From an uncultured Bacteroidales bacterium (GTDB lineage Bacteria; Bacteroidota; Bacteroidia; Bacteroidales; Barnesiellaceae): a stretch of 64,000 bases of DNA. The translations under genes and the position numbers were made by a program. Location: NCBI GenBank assembly GCA_949298955.1, contig CASFYQ010000006.1, positions 47,473 to 111,472 of the forward strand. Direction: 5' to 3'. Each line of letters starts with the position of its first letter. Positions within the stretch are counted from its first letter, which is position 1. The notes beneath the pieces are model-generated. The model worked only from the letters and a program-made list of their open reading frames with translations, was not told the DNA's origin and searched no databases. This document shows, piece after piece, positions 28,181 through 38,445 of this stretch.

Positions 28181-29857
28181 TTAGTTCAAGTAGTTGTCGC
28201 TTCCTTCCCAGCCGGCGTTTTGGGTGAGAACTCCGCCCGACAGGTCGATTTGAGTTTGCGGTATCGGCAAGAATCCGCCGGTTTCGGGACGGAATTCGAT
28301 AGATTTCGTTTCGGCGTTGGCCGAGCCGCGGCGGTTGTAAGTCACGATGCCGGTTTGGTTCAGCGTGATTTGGTCTTCATCGTGCCAGCGCAGCAAGTCG
28401 TAGTAGCGAATACCTTCGAATGCCAGCTCGAAGCGGCGCTCGGCCTTGATGTTGTCGAGCGTGGCCGGTACCGAGCCCAAGCCTACCCGGCTTCTCACCC
28501 GGTCGAGATACTGCTGGGCGTTGGGAGCTTCCAGTTCGGCAGCCATCAGCAACACGTCGGAGAAGCGGATAATGATGAGGTCTTGAATATTGTCGCGCTG
28601 GTAGTCGGTGCCCTCCATGCCGTAGAACTCGTGGCTGAAATTGTGTACCGAGGTTTTCGTTTCGTCGGTCCACACGTTGATGGGGATATATTTCTTTTGG
28701 AAATAGCAGGTATTGTCCTCTTGGTTACCGCCGCCGAAATCAAAGTCGGCCACCTCGTCGGTATTTCTCACATCGAGTACCGAGGCATCGCGGCGCGGGT
28801 CGTTGGGATCCCAGTCGTTATAGATTTTGGGGTTGACCGTGCCCATACCCCAGCCTTGGCCGAAGGGGAAAGTCTTGGTGTAGTCCTGTTCGCGGAAACC
28901 CGAGTAGAGGCATATCTGGTTGCTCTTTTGTTGGGGCGAGTTCCAATCGTTGGACAGGGCCGAATATTTGATGGAGAACACCGTCTCTACCGTTCCGTCG
29001 CCGGCCCAGGACAGGTTGTTGTCGGCCGTGTATTTATAATCCTGTACATAGGAGTAGGGCCACAGGTTGCGGTAGTCGGTCAGCAGGTCGTGACCACTGT
29101 TTTCGATGCAGTCTACAATCCAGGTCACTACCTGGTCTTTGGTTATTTGACCGCCGTCGGTCAGGGGCAGGGCATCGGTATTGTAGTAGCCGGTATAGAA
29201 CAGGAACACACGGGCCATCAAGGCTTCGGCAGCCCATTTGGTTACGCGGCCCAGGTCTTTGGCCCGGTCGATGTCCTGAAATTTCACGCTGGGCAGCAGC
29301 TCGATTGCGTTTTTCAGGTCGGTAGCGATTTGGGCGTAGAGCTGGCTGGCCGGAGCTTTGGGTATGTTCACCGGCTCGGGTTCGGTTACCAAAGGCACCT
29401 CGCCAAACATCCGGGCCAAATCAAAGTAGAAATAGGCGCGCAGGAAATGGGCCTCACCCAGGATTTTGTTTTTCGACTCCTCGCTGTTCCACACTACCTC
29501 GTCGAGATTGGCAAGCAGATAGTTGCTGCGGTATACACCAAAGTACATGGCACGCCACGGGTTGTTGAACATGTCTTCGCTGCTCTTCTTGAACTGGTCT
29601 ATGGCCTTGCAGCTCTTATCGTCGGGGCCACCGCCACCCAAGCGGTCGTCCGACATGAGTTCAGAGACGAAGAAGAGGCTGCCCAACGGTTCGGGACGTC
29701 CCAAAATGGAGTATACGCCCGTGAGCAGTTGCGACACGTCCTCTTCGGTGCGCGGAAAATTGCTCGAGTCTTTCTTGGTTTTGTTGCTCGAGTCGAGAAA
29801 ATCTTCACAACCGGTGAGCAAGAGCATACCGAGGATAAAATACAATATCTTTTTCAT
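28181..29857 (-). CDS. SusD/RagB-like nutrient-binding lipoprotein
   Basis: A 558-residue surface lipoprotein (lipobox LLLTGC, C17) that covers the SusC channel and binds the glycan. Typical SusD segments: LLTGVYSILGRPEP near 44, LGEAHFLRAYFYFDLARMFGEVPLV near 133, VTKWAAEALMARVFLFYTGYY near 204 and ERRFELAFEGIRYYDLLRWH near 467. It is 43 bases downstream of its SusC partner and 41 upstream of the GH26-like gene. Confidence 0.96.
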   Translation of the reverse strand: MKKILYFILGMLLLTGCEDFLDSSNKTKKDSSNFPRTEEDVSQLLTGVYSILGRPEPLGSLFFVSELMSDDRLGGGGPDDKSCKAIDQFKKSSEDMFNNPWRAMYFGVYRSNYLLANLDEVVWNSEESKNKILGEAHFLRAYFYFDLARMFGEVPLVTEPEPVNIPKAPASQLYAQIATDLKNAIELLPSVKFQDIDRAKDLGRVTKWAAEALMARVFLFYTGYYNTDALPLTDGGQITKDQVVTWIVDCIENSGHDLLTDYRNLWPYSYVQDYKYTADNNLSWAGDGTVETVFSIKYSALSNDWNSPQQKSNQICLYSGFREQDYTKTFPFGQGWGMGTVNPKIYNDWDPNDPRRDASVLDVRNTDEVADFDFGGGNQEDNTCYFQKKYIPINVWTDETKTSVHNFSHEFYGMEGTDYQRDNIQDLIIIRFSDVLLMAAELEAPNAQQYLDRVRSRVGLGSVPATLDNIKAERRFELAFEGIRYYDLLRWHDEDQITLNQTGIVTYNRRGSANAETKSIEFRPETGGFLPIPQTQIDLSGGVLTQNAGWEGSDNYLN

Positions 29858-29900
29858 ATCGTGATTTCTTTATTTGCGGTTAAACGGTTTTGGAATAGAT

Positions 29901-32900
29901 TTAGAATTTGAGGTTAACGCCAAACATATAGGTGCGAGAGCCGGGATAATAGCCCAGGTCGATGCCCGAGGTCCAGTCGTCGCCGCCTCCGTAGCCCACC
30001 TCGGGGTCCATACCCGAGTAGTTGGTGAAGGTGAAGAGGTTTTGCACGCTGGCATAGAGGCGCAGTTGCGAGATGTATTTCGATTTGATGAGGCGGCTGA
30101 AATCGTAGCCCAGTGTCACGTTGCTGATGCGGAAATAGTCGCCGTCTTCGATATAAAGGTCAGATACATATCCCCAGTTGATGGAGCTGCCGTTGATTGA
30201 AGGCAACCGGTTGGAGGTGCCTTCGCCGTGCCAGCGGTCCAAAATCTCGGTCGTGTAGTTGTCGAAAGTCGTGTTGGTGTTGTTGCGATACGACTTGGCA
30301 ATTTGATTACCGGCTACGCCATAACCTGTGAGCGAGAAATCAAATCCTTTGTAGCCCAGGTTTATCGAGATACCGTATGTCACATCGGGGTGCGGGTCGC
30401 CGATGAAAGTCTTGTCGCCGTCGTCGATGCTGCCGTTGTTGTTCAGGTCGACGAAGATGACATCGCCGGGTTTGGCATCGGGCAAGATTTTCTTGGTCTC
30501 ACCGGTGGTCGGGTCGGTCCAGGTGTACGAGTCGATTTGTTCCTGGTTCTGGAATATACCGTTGGTTTTGTAACCGTGGAAGAAACCCACGGGCTGTCCC
30601 ACCTCGGCACGGGCCAGGTAGGTGGTGTTGTGGGTGAGTACGTTCGACGTACCGTTGATGAAGCCCTCGCCGTTGTCGATGCTAAGCACCTCGTTGTGGT
30701 TGTACGACATGTTACCCCTGATGCTGTAAGTAAAGTCGCCCACCTTGTCGCTCCAGTCGAGGCTTATCTCCACACCGGTGTTTCGAATGTCGCCACCGTT
30801 GATATAGGGGGCGTCGGTACCCCAGATGCCCAGTCCTTGCGGTTTCACGAGCCAGCCGAGAGTGAGTTTTTCATACCAGTCTATCGAGAATCCCAGTCGG
30901 TTTTTCAGGAATCGGGTATCCAAACCGATGTCGGTCTGGCGCGAAGTCTCCCACGTGAGGTCGGGGTTGGCAATCTTGTCGGCATAGGCACCGATGGTAT
31001 AAGCATTCTTGTCTTCGCCAAAGTAGTAGATGGCGGCATTGGTGGCGTTGCCGATGGCAATCGTTTCGAGGTAGGCGAGCCGGCCTATGTTGCAGTTACC
31101 GTTTTCACCCCAGCTGGCGCGGAGTTTCAACTGATCCATAAAGGTCACATTCTCTTTGAAGAAATTCTCTTCGTGAATATTCCAACCGGCCGATACCGAG
31201 GGGAAATAGCCCCAGCGGTGACCGCGGGCAAAGTTGGAGGAACCATCGGCACGCATCGTTACGCTGGCCATGTATTTGCCGGCATAGTCGTAGTTGACAC
31301 GGCCGAAGAACGACACGAGGCCGCCGTCGTCCCAGGGCGAACCGCTCACGGTGGTGGTTCCGCTGGTCACGGTTTTTACGTTGTTCAGGTAGGCAAATTC
31401 GAACGAGTCAAACTCCGAACCCTTGTTCGAACCGCCCAGATTCTCGCCGAATCCCCAGCGCTCCAACGAGTTACCCACCATTACGTTGAACTTGTGGGCC
31501 TGGTTCAAGGTAAATTCATACGAGACCGTGTTGTCCCAGCTCCATTGCAAGCCGTTCCACGAGCTTTGTGTTACTTTGTCCTGATCCGAGAAATTTACCG
31601 AGTTCAACCGATAGACGGGCACATATTCCCGGCTTGTCCCTCCGTTGTAGGCATAACCGAAAGTCGAGCGCCATTTCAGGTTCTTGATAGGTTCGAAGAT
31701 GAGGTAGAGGCTACCGCGCACCGAGTAGTTTTTGCTCGTAACCCGCGAGCGCAGATAATCCATTTGAGCGAGGGGGTTCACCGACTGATAGTCGAGCCCT
31801 TCGAGTGGGGTGTGGTAGTCGCCGTTCTCGTCGTAGACGGGGAGCAGCGGGTTTCCGGCCAGGGCGCTGCGCACGTCGTTCCAGTAGATGTTTCCGGTAC
31901 CCATGCCCAGACCCGAGCTGCTGGTGTGGCCGGCTGTAAGAGTCTCACCAAAGGTAAGTATGTTGCGGTTGCCGTTGCGGATAATGTGGTGCTCCGAGTT
32001 TAACCGCAGGGTATAGCGTTCGTAGAGCGATTTCACCTCGGGGGCTTCCAGACCGATGACCGGCTCTTGCGAGGTGTAAGAGAAACCAAACGAGAAGGTT
32101 GATACGTCGCCGCCGCTGGTCACGTTGACTGCATGCCCCATTTGCGGGGCATTCTCGAGTGTCATCTCTTTCAACCAGTTGGTGCCTTTGAACGTGCCGT
32201 TGTCAACCCCTTCCAATATGCTGCCGGGAATGCGGTCGGCAAAGTATTGGCGGTTATAACCTGCCTCGTTGAGAATTTCCAGATATTGTTGGGCATTGAG
32301 GGGAGTCACCGTCTTGGCCAGGTTTTGGAAGCCGATGTAGCCATCGTATTCAATGGTGGCTTTTCCCTTTTTACCCTGTTTGGTCGTTATCAGGATAACA
32401 CCGTTGGCGGCACGGGCTCCGTAGATGGCGGCCGAGGCGGCATCTTTCAGCACGTCGACCGACTCGATGTCCGAGGGGCTCAGCATGCCGATGTCGCCGT
32501 TAGGTACACCATCTATAATATATAGCGGGTCTGAGTCGCCGATGGTACCGAGACCGCGAATGGTCACCTTGAACCCATCGCCCGGTTTACCGCTTTGCTT
32601 GATGATATTTACACCCGGGGTTTGGCTCTGCAAGGCTCCCAGGGTATTCACCGTGTTCAACTTGGCAATGTCGTCGCCCTTGACCTGCACGGTGGCGCCC
32701 GTAATCAGTTTTTTCTGTTGCACGCCATAACCGATGGCTACAAACTCGTCGAGCATGTTGACTGCGGCATTCATTTCGATGGTCAGGAACGATTGCCCCT
32801 TCACCCGCACCTCTTGGGAGTCGTAGCCCAGATACGATACGACCAGCGTAGCTTCGGGCGACACCACCAGATTGAAACGTCCGTCCTTGTCGGTAATCGT

Positions 32901-33089
32901 GCCGTTGGTCGTTCCTTTCTCGGCGATGCTGGCACCGATTAGCGGTTCTCCTGCCGAGGCGACAACACCCGAGATGTTTTTCGACTGGGCGAATACGGAA
33001 CTGCCGCATGCCATAAAAAGCAACAAGAAAACAAGTAGGCTTTTGGCCTTCTGCCTTGTCTGTTTCGTGGTAAAGATTTCTTTTTCCAT
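29901..33089 (-). CDS. SusC-like TonB-dependent oligosaccharide transporter
   Basis: A 1062-residue outer-membrane transporter. A long n-region signal peptide ends near VFAQ (35). A carboxypeptidase-regulatory-like domain lies at about 38-115 (ISGVVASAGEPLIGASI, LVVSYLGYDSQEV). The plug is at about 120-250 (EFVAIGYGVQQKKLITGA, YIIDGVPNGD, SAAIYGARAANGVILITTK), and then the barrel. There is no STN domain, in contrast to the other SusC in this window, which agrees with control by the adjacent hybrid two-component sensor rather than a sigma/anti-sigma pair. It opens the minus arm of the PUL. A TAnnTTTG match lies 64 bases upstream. Confidence 0.97.
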   Translation of the reverse strand: MEKEIFTTKQTRQKAKSLLVFLLLFMACGSSVFAQSKNISGVVASAGEPLIGASIAEKGTTNGTITDKDGRFNLVVSPEATLVVSYLGYDSQEVRVKGQSFLTIEMNAAVNMLDEFVAIGYGVQQKKLITGATVQVKGDDIAKLNTVNTLGALQSQTPGVNIIKQSGKPGDGFKVTIRGLGTIGDSDPLYIIDGVPNGDIGMLSPSDIESVDVLKDAASAAIYGARAANGVILITTKQGKKGKATIEYDGYIGFQNLAKTVTPLNAQQYLEILNEAGYNRQYFADRIPGSILEGVDNGTFKGTNWLKEMTLENAPQMGHAVNVTSGGDVSTFSFGFSYTSQEPVIGLEAPEVKSLYERYTLRLNSEHHIIRNGNRNILTFGETLTAGHTSSSGLGMGTGNIYWNDVRSALAGNPLLPVYDENGDYHTPLEGLDYQSVNPLAQMDYLRSRVTSKNYSVRGSLYLIFEPIKNLKWRSTFGYAYNGGTSREYVPVYRLNSVNFSDQDKVTQSSWNGLQWSWDNTVSYEFTLNQAHKFNVMVGNSLERWGFGENLGGSNKGSEFDSFEFAYLNNVKTVTSGTTTVSGSPWDDGGLVSFFGRVNYDYAGKYMASVTMRADGSSNFARGHRWGYFPSVSAGWNIHEENFFKENVTFMDQLKLRASWGENGNCNIGRLAYLETIAIGNATNAAIYYFGEDKNAYTIGAYADKIANPDLTWETSRQTDIGLDTRFLKNRLGFSIDWYEKLTLGWLVKPQGLGIWGTDAPYINGGDIRNTGVEISLDWSDKVGDFTYSIRGNMSYNHNEVLSIDNGEGFINGTSNVLTHNTTYLARAEVGQPVGFFHGYKTNGIFQNQEQIDSYTWTDPTTGETKKILPDAKPGDVIFVDLNNNGSIDDGDKTFIGDPHPDVTYGISINLGYKGFDFSLTGYGVAGNQIAKSYRNNTNTTFDNYTTEILDRWHGEGTSNRLPSINGSSINWGYVSDLYIEDGDYFRISNVTLGYDFSRLIKSKYISQLRLYASVQNLFTFTNYSGMDPEVGYGGGDDWTSGIDLGYYPGSRTYMFGVNLKF

Positions 33090-33153
33090 GATTAGATTGT
33101 GTAATTTATTCTTTGTTTTTTGCCTTGTGTGTAAGTAGAAAATTTTTCTATGT

Positions 33154-33161
33154 CAAAATTA
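33154..33161 (-). promoter_or_regulatory. -7 element upstream of the PUL susC
   Basis: TAATTTTG on the minus strand matches TAnnTTTG. The -33 region is not a clear TTTG, which fits a promoter that needs an activator such as the divergent hybrid sensor. Confidence 0.45.
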
Positions 33162-33298
33162 GTTTCCGTATTTTTTTCAGGCTTGCATATATAAGTATTA
33201 GTCTTTTCGTATGCGAATTTTGATTTGTAAAAATGTAGCGAAGAGTTAAAGATATGTCGCTCGTTTTGCGGCGCCGCAATAATTCAAGAAAAAATAGT

Positions 33299-33306
33299 AC
33301 ATTTGT
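33299..33306 (+). promoter_or_regulatory. -7 element upstream of the hybrid sensor gene
   Basis: TACATTTG on the plus strand matches TAnnTTTG 42 bases before the ATG. The nearest TTTG (33266-33269) is 29 bases away, longer than usual. Confidence 0.5.
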
Positions 33307-33348
33307 AAAGCAAAAGCAACTGCATTAATCAAGAGGATTTTCCATCAC

Positions 33349-36300
33349 ATGATGATACGCACAAAAATATCGCTTCTTTTGTCAGCATTGGGGCTATGGC
33401 TTGCGATTTTCCCTTTGCCGGCAAACACCGATAAGTTTTACAGTTTGCAGCAGGGCTTGTCCAACAGCCATGTCAACAGCATATATCAGGATCGCGAGGG
33501 ACTCATCTGGATTTGTACCGACAACGGGTTGAACAGTTTCGACGGATTGAAATTCAAGACCTACTATCACATTCTCGACGACGAGACCTCGCTCGGCAAC
33601 AATTCGGTACTCTCGATTTATGACGATACGAAGGGCAACCTGTGGGTGGGGACAACCGGCGGTTTGCAGTTGCTCGACCGGGAGACCGACCGCTTCACAA
33701 CCGTTCATTTCTCCTATCCCTATATTACCGATTTCAGCTACATCAGTTGCATCATCGAGGACAGCCGGGGCAACATTTGGCTCTCGACGAGTCGCGCCGG
33801 GGCCATTTGTCTTAAAGGCGACGACCACAAGCCCGTCTACTATCTGCCTACCAACAGCAACATCTGTTCCGATAAAATCAATACCATATATGAAGACCGT
33901 TTCGGCAACATTTGGATAGGCTCGCAAGACAACGGTATCAGCGTAATTAATATGGAGAACCACACCATTGTCAATTATGCCCACGACCCCGACGATGCCA
34001 ACTCCCTGTCGAGCAACAAGGTATTCTCGTTTGTCGAGCTTGCCGACGGCAATATGCTCATCGGTATGATCGACGGTGGCATCGACCTCTTCGACTATTC
34101 GGCCAAGCAGTTCGTCCGCAATTATATACCCTCGGTCGAGGGAGCGTTCACCCTCAAAAAAGGGACTCAAAACAACATTTGGATCGGTACCGACGGCTAT
34201 GGTCTCAAAAATTTCGACTACGAGACCGGCGTCATCAGTACTTATGATTCCGATGTGACCGGTGTCGACATGCACCACACCAAGGTTCACGGCATTCTCG
34301 AAGACCGGCAGGGCAACCTGTGGCTCGTGCTTTACCAAAAAGGCATCATGATGATTCCCCAGCAGGAGCGCATCTTTCACAACTGGGGGCTCAATTTCTT
34401 TCACCCCGAGCTCAATATCGGCTCCGAGTGTGTGTTGAGTATTCTTGAAGACAGCTCGCGCCGGGTGTGGATAGGAACCGACGGCGACGGCATATATAGG
34501 CTGAATGCCGACCGCAAGGTAGACCGTCACTATGCAACCGACAGACTGCCGGCCAGTGTGGTGCTGGCCGTTTTCGAGGATAGCAAGAAGCGCATTTGGC
34601 TGGGAACCTATCTGCACGGCCTCTTTCTCTACGACGAGGCTGCCGACCGTTTTCGCAGCGTGAAGCTGCATGTCGACGGTAAAGCCGTGAAAGACATCTA
34701 TACCATCAACGAGAATACCGACGGCACTCTGTGGATTGGCACCAACGAAAACGGCTTGTGCCTCTACAACCACGATACGAAAAAGATAGCCGGCTATACC
34801 TACGATATGCTTTACTCCGGCAATCAGATTCCCAGCAATTCGGTACACACGATACTTTTCGGGCATGACCGTCGGGTATGGATAGGTACCAGCAGTGCCG
34901 GCATCAGCTGCTTTGACCAGAAGACCGGCCTTTTCAACGACTACAACGTAGAGAACGGCAAGCTCAAAAACAACAACATCTATGCCGTGGTTGAAGACCG
35001 GGAGGGCAACATATGGGTAGGCACCAAAGGCGGGCTGCACTACATCGACCTGACTCGCGATACCACCCTGCTCTATACCGAGAAGGACGGTCTCGCCAAC
35101 TCTTCTATCGCGGGCATAGAGATTGATGGCAACGGCAATCTGTGGATAAGCACCTCGCTGGGGCTCTCGTTCTACGACGTGGAGAAAAAGAGTTTCTTCA
35201 ACTATTACACCTCCGACGGTTTGCAGAACAACGAGTTCAGGCGCGGAGCCCATTTCAGGTCGGCGACCGGCGAACTCTTTTTCGGCGGTATCGACGGGCT
35301 CACCGCTTTCTATCCCTTTAAACCTCATGCCGAGCATGAGCTTACCGGCCTCATGTTTACCGACCTTTATTTCTACAACGAGCGGGTCGAGGCGAGCGAT
35401 GCCGATGATGCCGTGCTGACTCGCAACATCGACGCCACCGACCGCATCGAGATAGGGCACGACATACGCAGTTTTTCCATCGAGTTTGCCGCTCTTGAAT
35501 ACAACTCGCCCGAAAAGGTCGTCTATCAAGTGAAGATGCAAAATTTCGATACCGAGTGGCGCACTTTGCCCACGGGCAGCCGCCTGGCTACCTATACCAA
35601 CCTCAACCACGGCTCCTATACCTTTATGGTGCGGGCATTCCTGCCGGGAACGAAGCCGATAGAGCGCAGCCTGTCGATTGTCGTCACACCGCCGTTTTAC
35701 CTCACCTGGTGGGCAAAGACTTTCTATTGCCTTTGTGTGGCGGCGGCCTTGTATCTCTTCTTTTATTTGATGGAGCGCCGTGTGCGCCGTCGTAAAGAGG
35801 ATATACAGAAAGAAAACGACAATCTCATCATGCAGTCCAAACTCCAATTCCTCACCGATATATCGCACGAGATAAGAACTCCTCTTACCCTTATACTCTC
35901 GCCCATAGAGACTTTGATTAAAGATACTCCCGAGGGCCCTTTGCGCAATGTCTATAAACTCATCAATCAAAACGGGCAGCGCATTTTGCGCTTGATCAAC
36001 CAGGTGATGGAAATGCGCAAACTCGATCGCGGGCAGGTACGGCTCCTGACTGCGCCTACCGATGTGGAGAGTTTTTTCAGAGCCGTCTCTTCGTCGTTCG
36101 ACAACATTGCCGAGGAGAAGAAAATCAGGTTTGACATAGAGGTTGAGCCGGGATTGCCTATGGTGTGGATCGATCAGGAGAAACTCGATAAGGTCATTTT
36201 CAATATTCTCTCCAACGCTTTCAAATATACGCCCGAGGGTGGGCGCATCGATATTAAGATAGGGCGCGAAGGCAAACTGTTGAAAATAAGCATTGCCGAT

Positions 36301-37464
36301 TCGGGCGAAGGTATCCCTGTCGAGCAGCGAGAACTCATATTCAATCGCTTCTATCAGGTGCCCACGAGCGGCAACCTCAACAAGGTGGGTACGGGTATAG
36401 GCTTGCACCTCTCGCGTAGCCTTATGGAGATACACCACGGCCGCATCTATGTCGAGGATTCGCCTGCGGGAGGCGCCATGTTTGTGGTCACACTCCCCAT
36501 CGACAACGATTATCTGAAAGCCGAAGAGATGCAGGCCGAGGGGGCCGGAAACAGCCTGGCTACGCTCGTACAGCCTGCTTTGCAGGATTTTGTCGAGGAT
36601 ACTCCCGAGGTGCAACCGCAAGGCCCTACGAGCTCGTCACGCTATAAACTGTTGGTGGTGGAAGACGACAGGGACATATGCAAGTATCTCAAAGAAATTC
36701 TGGGCCGCGACTATCGGGTAATCGAGGCCGAGAACGGCGTGCAAGGACTGGAACTCGCCATCAGCGAGTTGCCCGATTGTGTGATTACCGATGTGATGAT
36801 GCCCGAGATGGACGGCATCGAATTGTGCAAGAAAATCAAGACCAACGACAAGACCTGCCATATCCCGGTCATTATGCTTACGGCCAAGACTGCAATCGAA
36901 CAGCGCATCGAGGGGATTGAGGTGGGGGCCGACTCGTATATTCCCAAACCTTTCAATGTGGAACACCTGCGCACCCGCATACGCAAGCTCATCGAGTTGC
37001 GGCGTACCATCAAAGAGAAATACGAGGGGAAATACGAGTTGCGCAAAGAAGATATCAGAATCAAGTCGGGTGATGAGAAATTGCTCGAAAAGCTGGAACA
37101 AATTGTCAAGGAGCAAATTTCCGACCCGAATCTTTCGGTCGAGACCATCAGTCAGCAAATCGGGGTGAGCCGTTCGCAGTTGCAGCGCAAGCTCAAATTG
37201 CTCACCAACCAAAATCCCAGCGACTATCTCAAAACGGCCCGATTGCGCTATGCCGCTTCGCTGCTGGTGTCGAAGAACCTTTCCATCTCGGAGGTCACCT
37301 ACGAGGCCGGGTTCTCGTCACTCTCGCATTTCTCCAACAGTTTCCGCGAGTTTTACGGTATGTCGCCCAGCCGTTATGTCGAGTTGAATCAAGGCAATGC
37401 CGGCTCCTCCGGCCCCGATGAGGATACCGATGCGCAACCTCCGAAGAGCGGGCCTGCCGATTGA
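33349..37464 (+). CDS. Hybrid two-component system sensor/regulator (HTCS)
   Basis: A 1371-residue single-protein sensor, kinase and regulator. The signal/anchor is at 1-25. A periplasmic sensor of Reg_prop beta-propeller repeats (about 30-690) shows repeated GxxLWIGT-type motifs such as DREGLIWICTDNGL and EDSRGNIWLST. A Y_Y_Y domain follows (about 700-780, YQVKMQNFDTEWRTLP). A transmembrane helix lies near 785-805, then HisKA with phospho-acceptor H840 (DISHEIRTPLTLILSP), HATPase (SNAFKYTPEGG, GIGLHLSR), receiver with D1148 (VITDVMMPEMDG) and an AraC helix-turn-helix at the C-terminus (VSRSQLQRKLKLL, EVTYEAGFSSLSHFSNSFREF). It is divergent from susC and upstream of the GH16 genes, so it probably senses a glucan oligosaccharide and activates both arms. 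Confidence 0.97.
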   Translation: MMIRTKISLLLSALGLWLAIFPLPANTDKFYSLQQGLSNSHVNSIYQDREGLIWICTDNGLNSFDGLKFKTYYHILDDETSLGNNSVLSIYDDTKGNLWVGTTGGLQLLDRETDRFTTVHFSYPYITDFSYISCIIEDSRGNIWLSTSRAGAICLKGDDHKPVYYLPTNSNICSDKINTIYEDRFGNIWIGSQDNGISVINMENHTIVNYAHDPDDANSLSSNKVFSFVELADGNMLIGMIDGGIDLFDYSAKQFVRNYIPSVEGAFTLKKGTQNNIWIGTDGYGLKNFDYETGVISTYDSDVTGVDMHHTKVHGILEDRQGNLWLVLYQKGIMMIPQQERIFHNWGLNFFHPELNIGSECVLSILEDSSRRVWIGTDGDGIYRLNADRKVDRHYATDRLPASVVLAVFEDSKKRIWLGTYLHGLFLYDEAADRFRSVKLHVDGKAVKDIYTINENTDGTLWIGTNENGLCLYNHDTKKIAGYTYDMLYSGNQIPSNSVHTILFGHDRRVWIGTSSAGISCFDQKTGLFNDYNVENGKLKNNNIYAVVEDREGNIWVGTKGGLHYIDLTRDTTLLYTEKDGLANSSIAGIEIDGNGNLWISTSLGLSFYDVEKKSFFNYYTSDGLQNNEFRRGAHFRSATGELFFGGIDGLTAFYPFKPHAEHELTGLMFTDLYFYNERVEASDADDAVLTRNIDATDRIEIGHDIRSFSIEFAALEYNSPEKVVYQVKMQNFDTEWRTLPTGSRLATYTNLNHGSYTFMVRAFLPGTKPIERSLSIVVTPPFYLTWWAKTFYCLCVAAALYLFFYLMERRVRRRKEDIQKENDNLIMQSKLQFLTDISHEIRTPLTLILSPIETLIKDTPEGPLRNVYKLINQNGQRILRLINQVMEMRKLDRGQVRLLTAPTDVESFFRAVSSSFDNIAEEKKIRFDIEVEPGLPMVWIDQEKLDKVIFNILSNAFKYTPEGGRIDIKIGREGKLLKISIADSGEGIPVEQRELIFNRFYQVPTSGNLNKVGTGIGLHLSRSLMEIHHGRIYVEDSPAGGAMFVVTLPIDNDYLKAEEMQAEGAGNSLATLVQPALQDFVEDTPEVQPQGPTSSSRYKLLVVEDDRDICKYLKEILGRDYRVIEAENGVQGLELAISELPDCVITDVMMPEMDGIELCKKIKTNDKTCHIPVIMLTAKTAIEQRIEGIEVGADSYIPKPFNVEHLRTRIRKLIELRRTIKEKYEGKYELRKEDIRIKSGDEKLLEKLEQIVKEQISDPNLSVETISQQIGVSRSQLQRKLKLLTNQNPSDYLKTARLRYAASLLVSKNLSISEVTYEAGFSSLSHFSNSFREFYGMSPSRYVELNQGNAGSSGPDEDTDAQPPKSGPAD

Positions 37465-37570
37465 GAATGACTCCCTGCCTGTATCGGCCGGGAACGGTAT
37501 GCCGTAGGTTTTTACACATAAACAGAAATCTACGCTACATATTTGAAACAGCAAATCCTCGTGCCGATTC

Positions 37571-37578
37571 TATCTTTG
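37571..37578 (+). promoter_or_regulatory. -7 element upstream of GH16
   Basis: TATCTTTG matches TAnnTTTG, 30 bases before the GH16 start. The closest TTTG (37542-37545) is 25 bases upstream, slightly long, so activator dependence is plausible. Confidence 0.5.
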
Positions 37579-37608
37579 TATCGTTAACATAAAACAGAAT
37601 TTGAAATC

Positions 37609-38445
37609 ATGAAAAGAATGCAATGGCTTTTGGCTGCTTGGACGACAGGTCTGTTGGCAGCGTGTAATGCGACAAACGATTTGGTGTTTGAAGATAATTT
37701 CGACGGTACCGGTTTGCCCGACCCGGCACGGTGGACCTACGAAGAGGGGTATGTGCGCAACGGTGAGTTACAGTATTACACAGTGGCTCGGCTCGAGAAC
37801 TGCTACCAAAAGGACGGCTATCTCCATATCGTAGCCCGCAACGACAGCGCAGTCATCGAGCAGGGACTCTTCGGCAAAGCTTGGGAGACTCCCGGCGATA
37901 CGGTGCGACGCGACAGCGTAGCTCCCATTACCTCGGCCAGTATTATCACCCGGGGCATTGCCGAGTGGAAATACGGCCGGGTAGAAGTGCGCGCCAAACT
38001 GCCGGGCTGCCTGGGCACCTGGCCCGCCATTTGGATGAGGCCCGCGTCGAATGCCTATGGGAAATGGCCTCGAAGCGGCGAAATGGATATTATGGAAAAT
38101 GTGGGCTACGATTTGCCCAAGGTGCATTATGCCATACATACCGAGAAATACAATCACACCAAAAACAATCAAAAACGCTTTACGGTCGATTGTGCTACGG
38201 TAGCTACCGATTTTCATGTCTATGGCTTTGAATGGAGGGCCGATAAGCTCACCTGGTATCTCGACGGGGTAGAGACCTTCTCGGTCGTTAAAGATGAAGA
38301 GGGTTGGGAAGCCTGGCCGTTTGACCAGCCGTTTTACCTGATACTCAACCTGGCCTTCGGCGGTGGCTGGGGCGGAAGCCAGGGCGTCGATCTCGGAGCT
38401 CTTCCGCAAGAATATATAATCGACTACGTGAAAGTTTACCGCTAA
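37609..38445 (+). CDS. GH16 endo-beta-glucanase lipoprotein (laminarinase/lichenase-like)
   Basis: A 278-residue single-domain GH16 enzyme on a lipid anchor (lipobox LLAAC, C19), so probably at the cell surface. GH16 features: FEDNFDGTGLPDPARWTYEE at the start of the domain, YGRVEVRAKLPGCLGTWPAIWM near 122, the catalytic E-x-D-x-x-E motif in GEMDIMENVG (E158, D160, E163), and a C-terminal FGGGWGG before the last strand. It would cut beta-1,3- or mixed-linkage glucan into oligosaccharides. It follows the hybrid sensor and begins the plus arm of the PUL. A second GH16 (39859) has a nearly parallel sequence, suggesting duplication. Confidence 0.95.
   Translation: MKRMQWLLAAWTTGLLAACNATNDLVFEDNFDGTGLPDPARWTYEEGYVRNGELQYYTVARLENCYQKDGYLHIVARNDSAVIEQGLFGKAWETPGDTVRRDSVAPITSASIITRGIAEWKYGRVEVRAKLPGCLGTWPAIWMRPASNAYGKWPRSGEMDIMENVGYDLPKVHYAIHTEKYNHTKNNQKRFTVDCATVATDFHVYGFEWRADKLTWYLDGVETFSVVKDEEGWEAWPFDQPFYLILNLAFGGGWGGSQGVDLGALPQEYIIDYVKVYR

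Noticed and set aside
28220..32003. Long plus-strand frames opposite the PUL susD and susC genes
   Set aside because: Both overlap genes with full SusD and SusC architecture and lack recognisable protein features.
33394..36621. 1075-residue open frame on the minus strand opposite the hybrid sensor
   Set aside because: Antisense shadow of the HTCS gene; no domain, and no start or promoter evidence.
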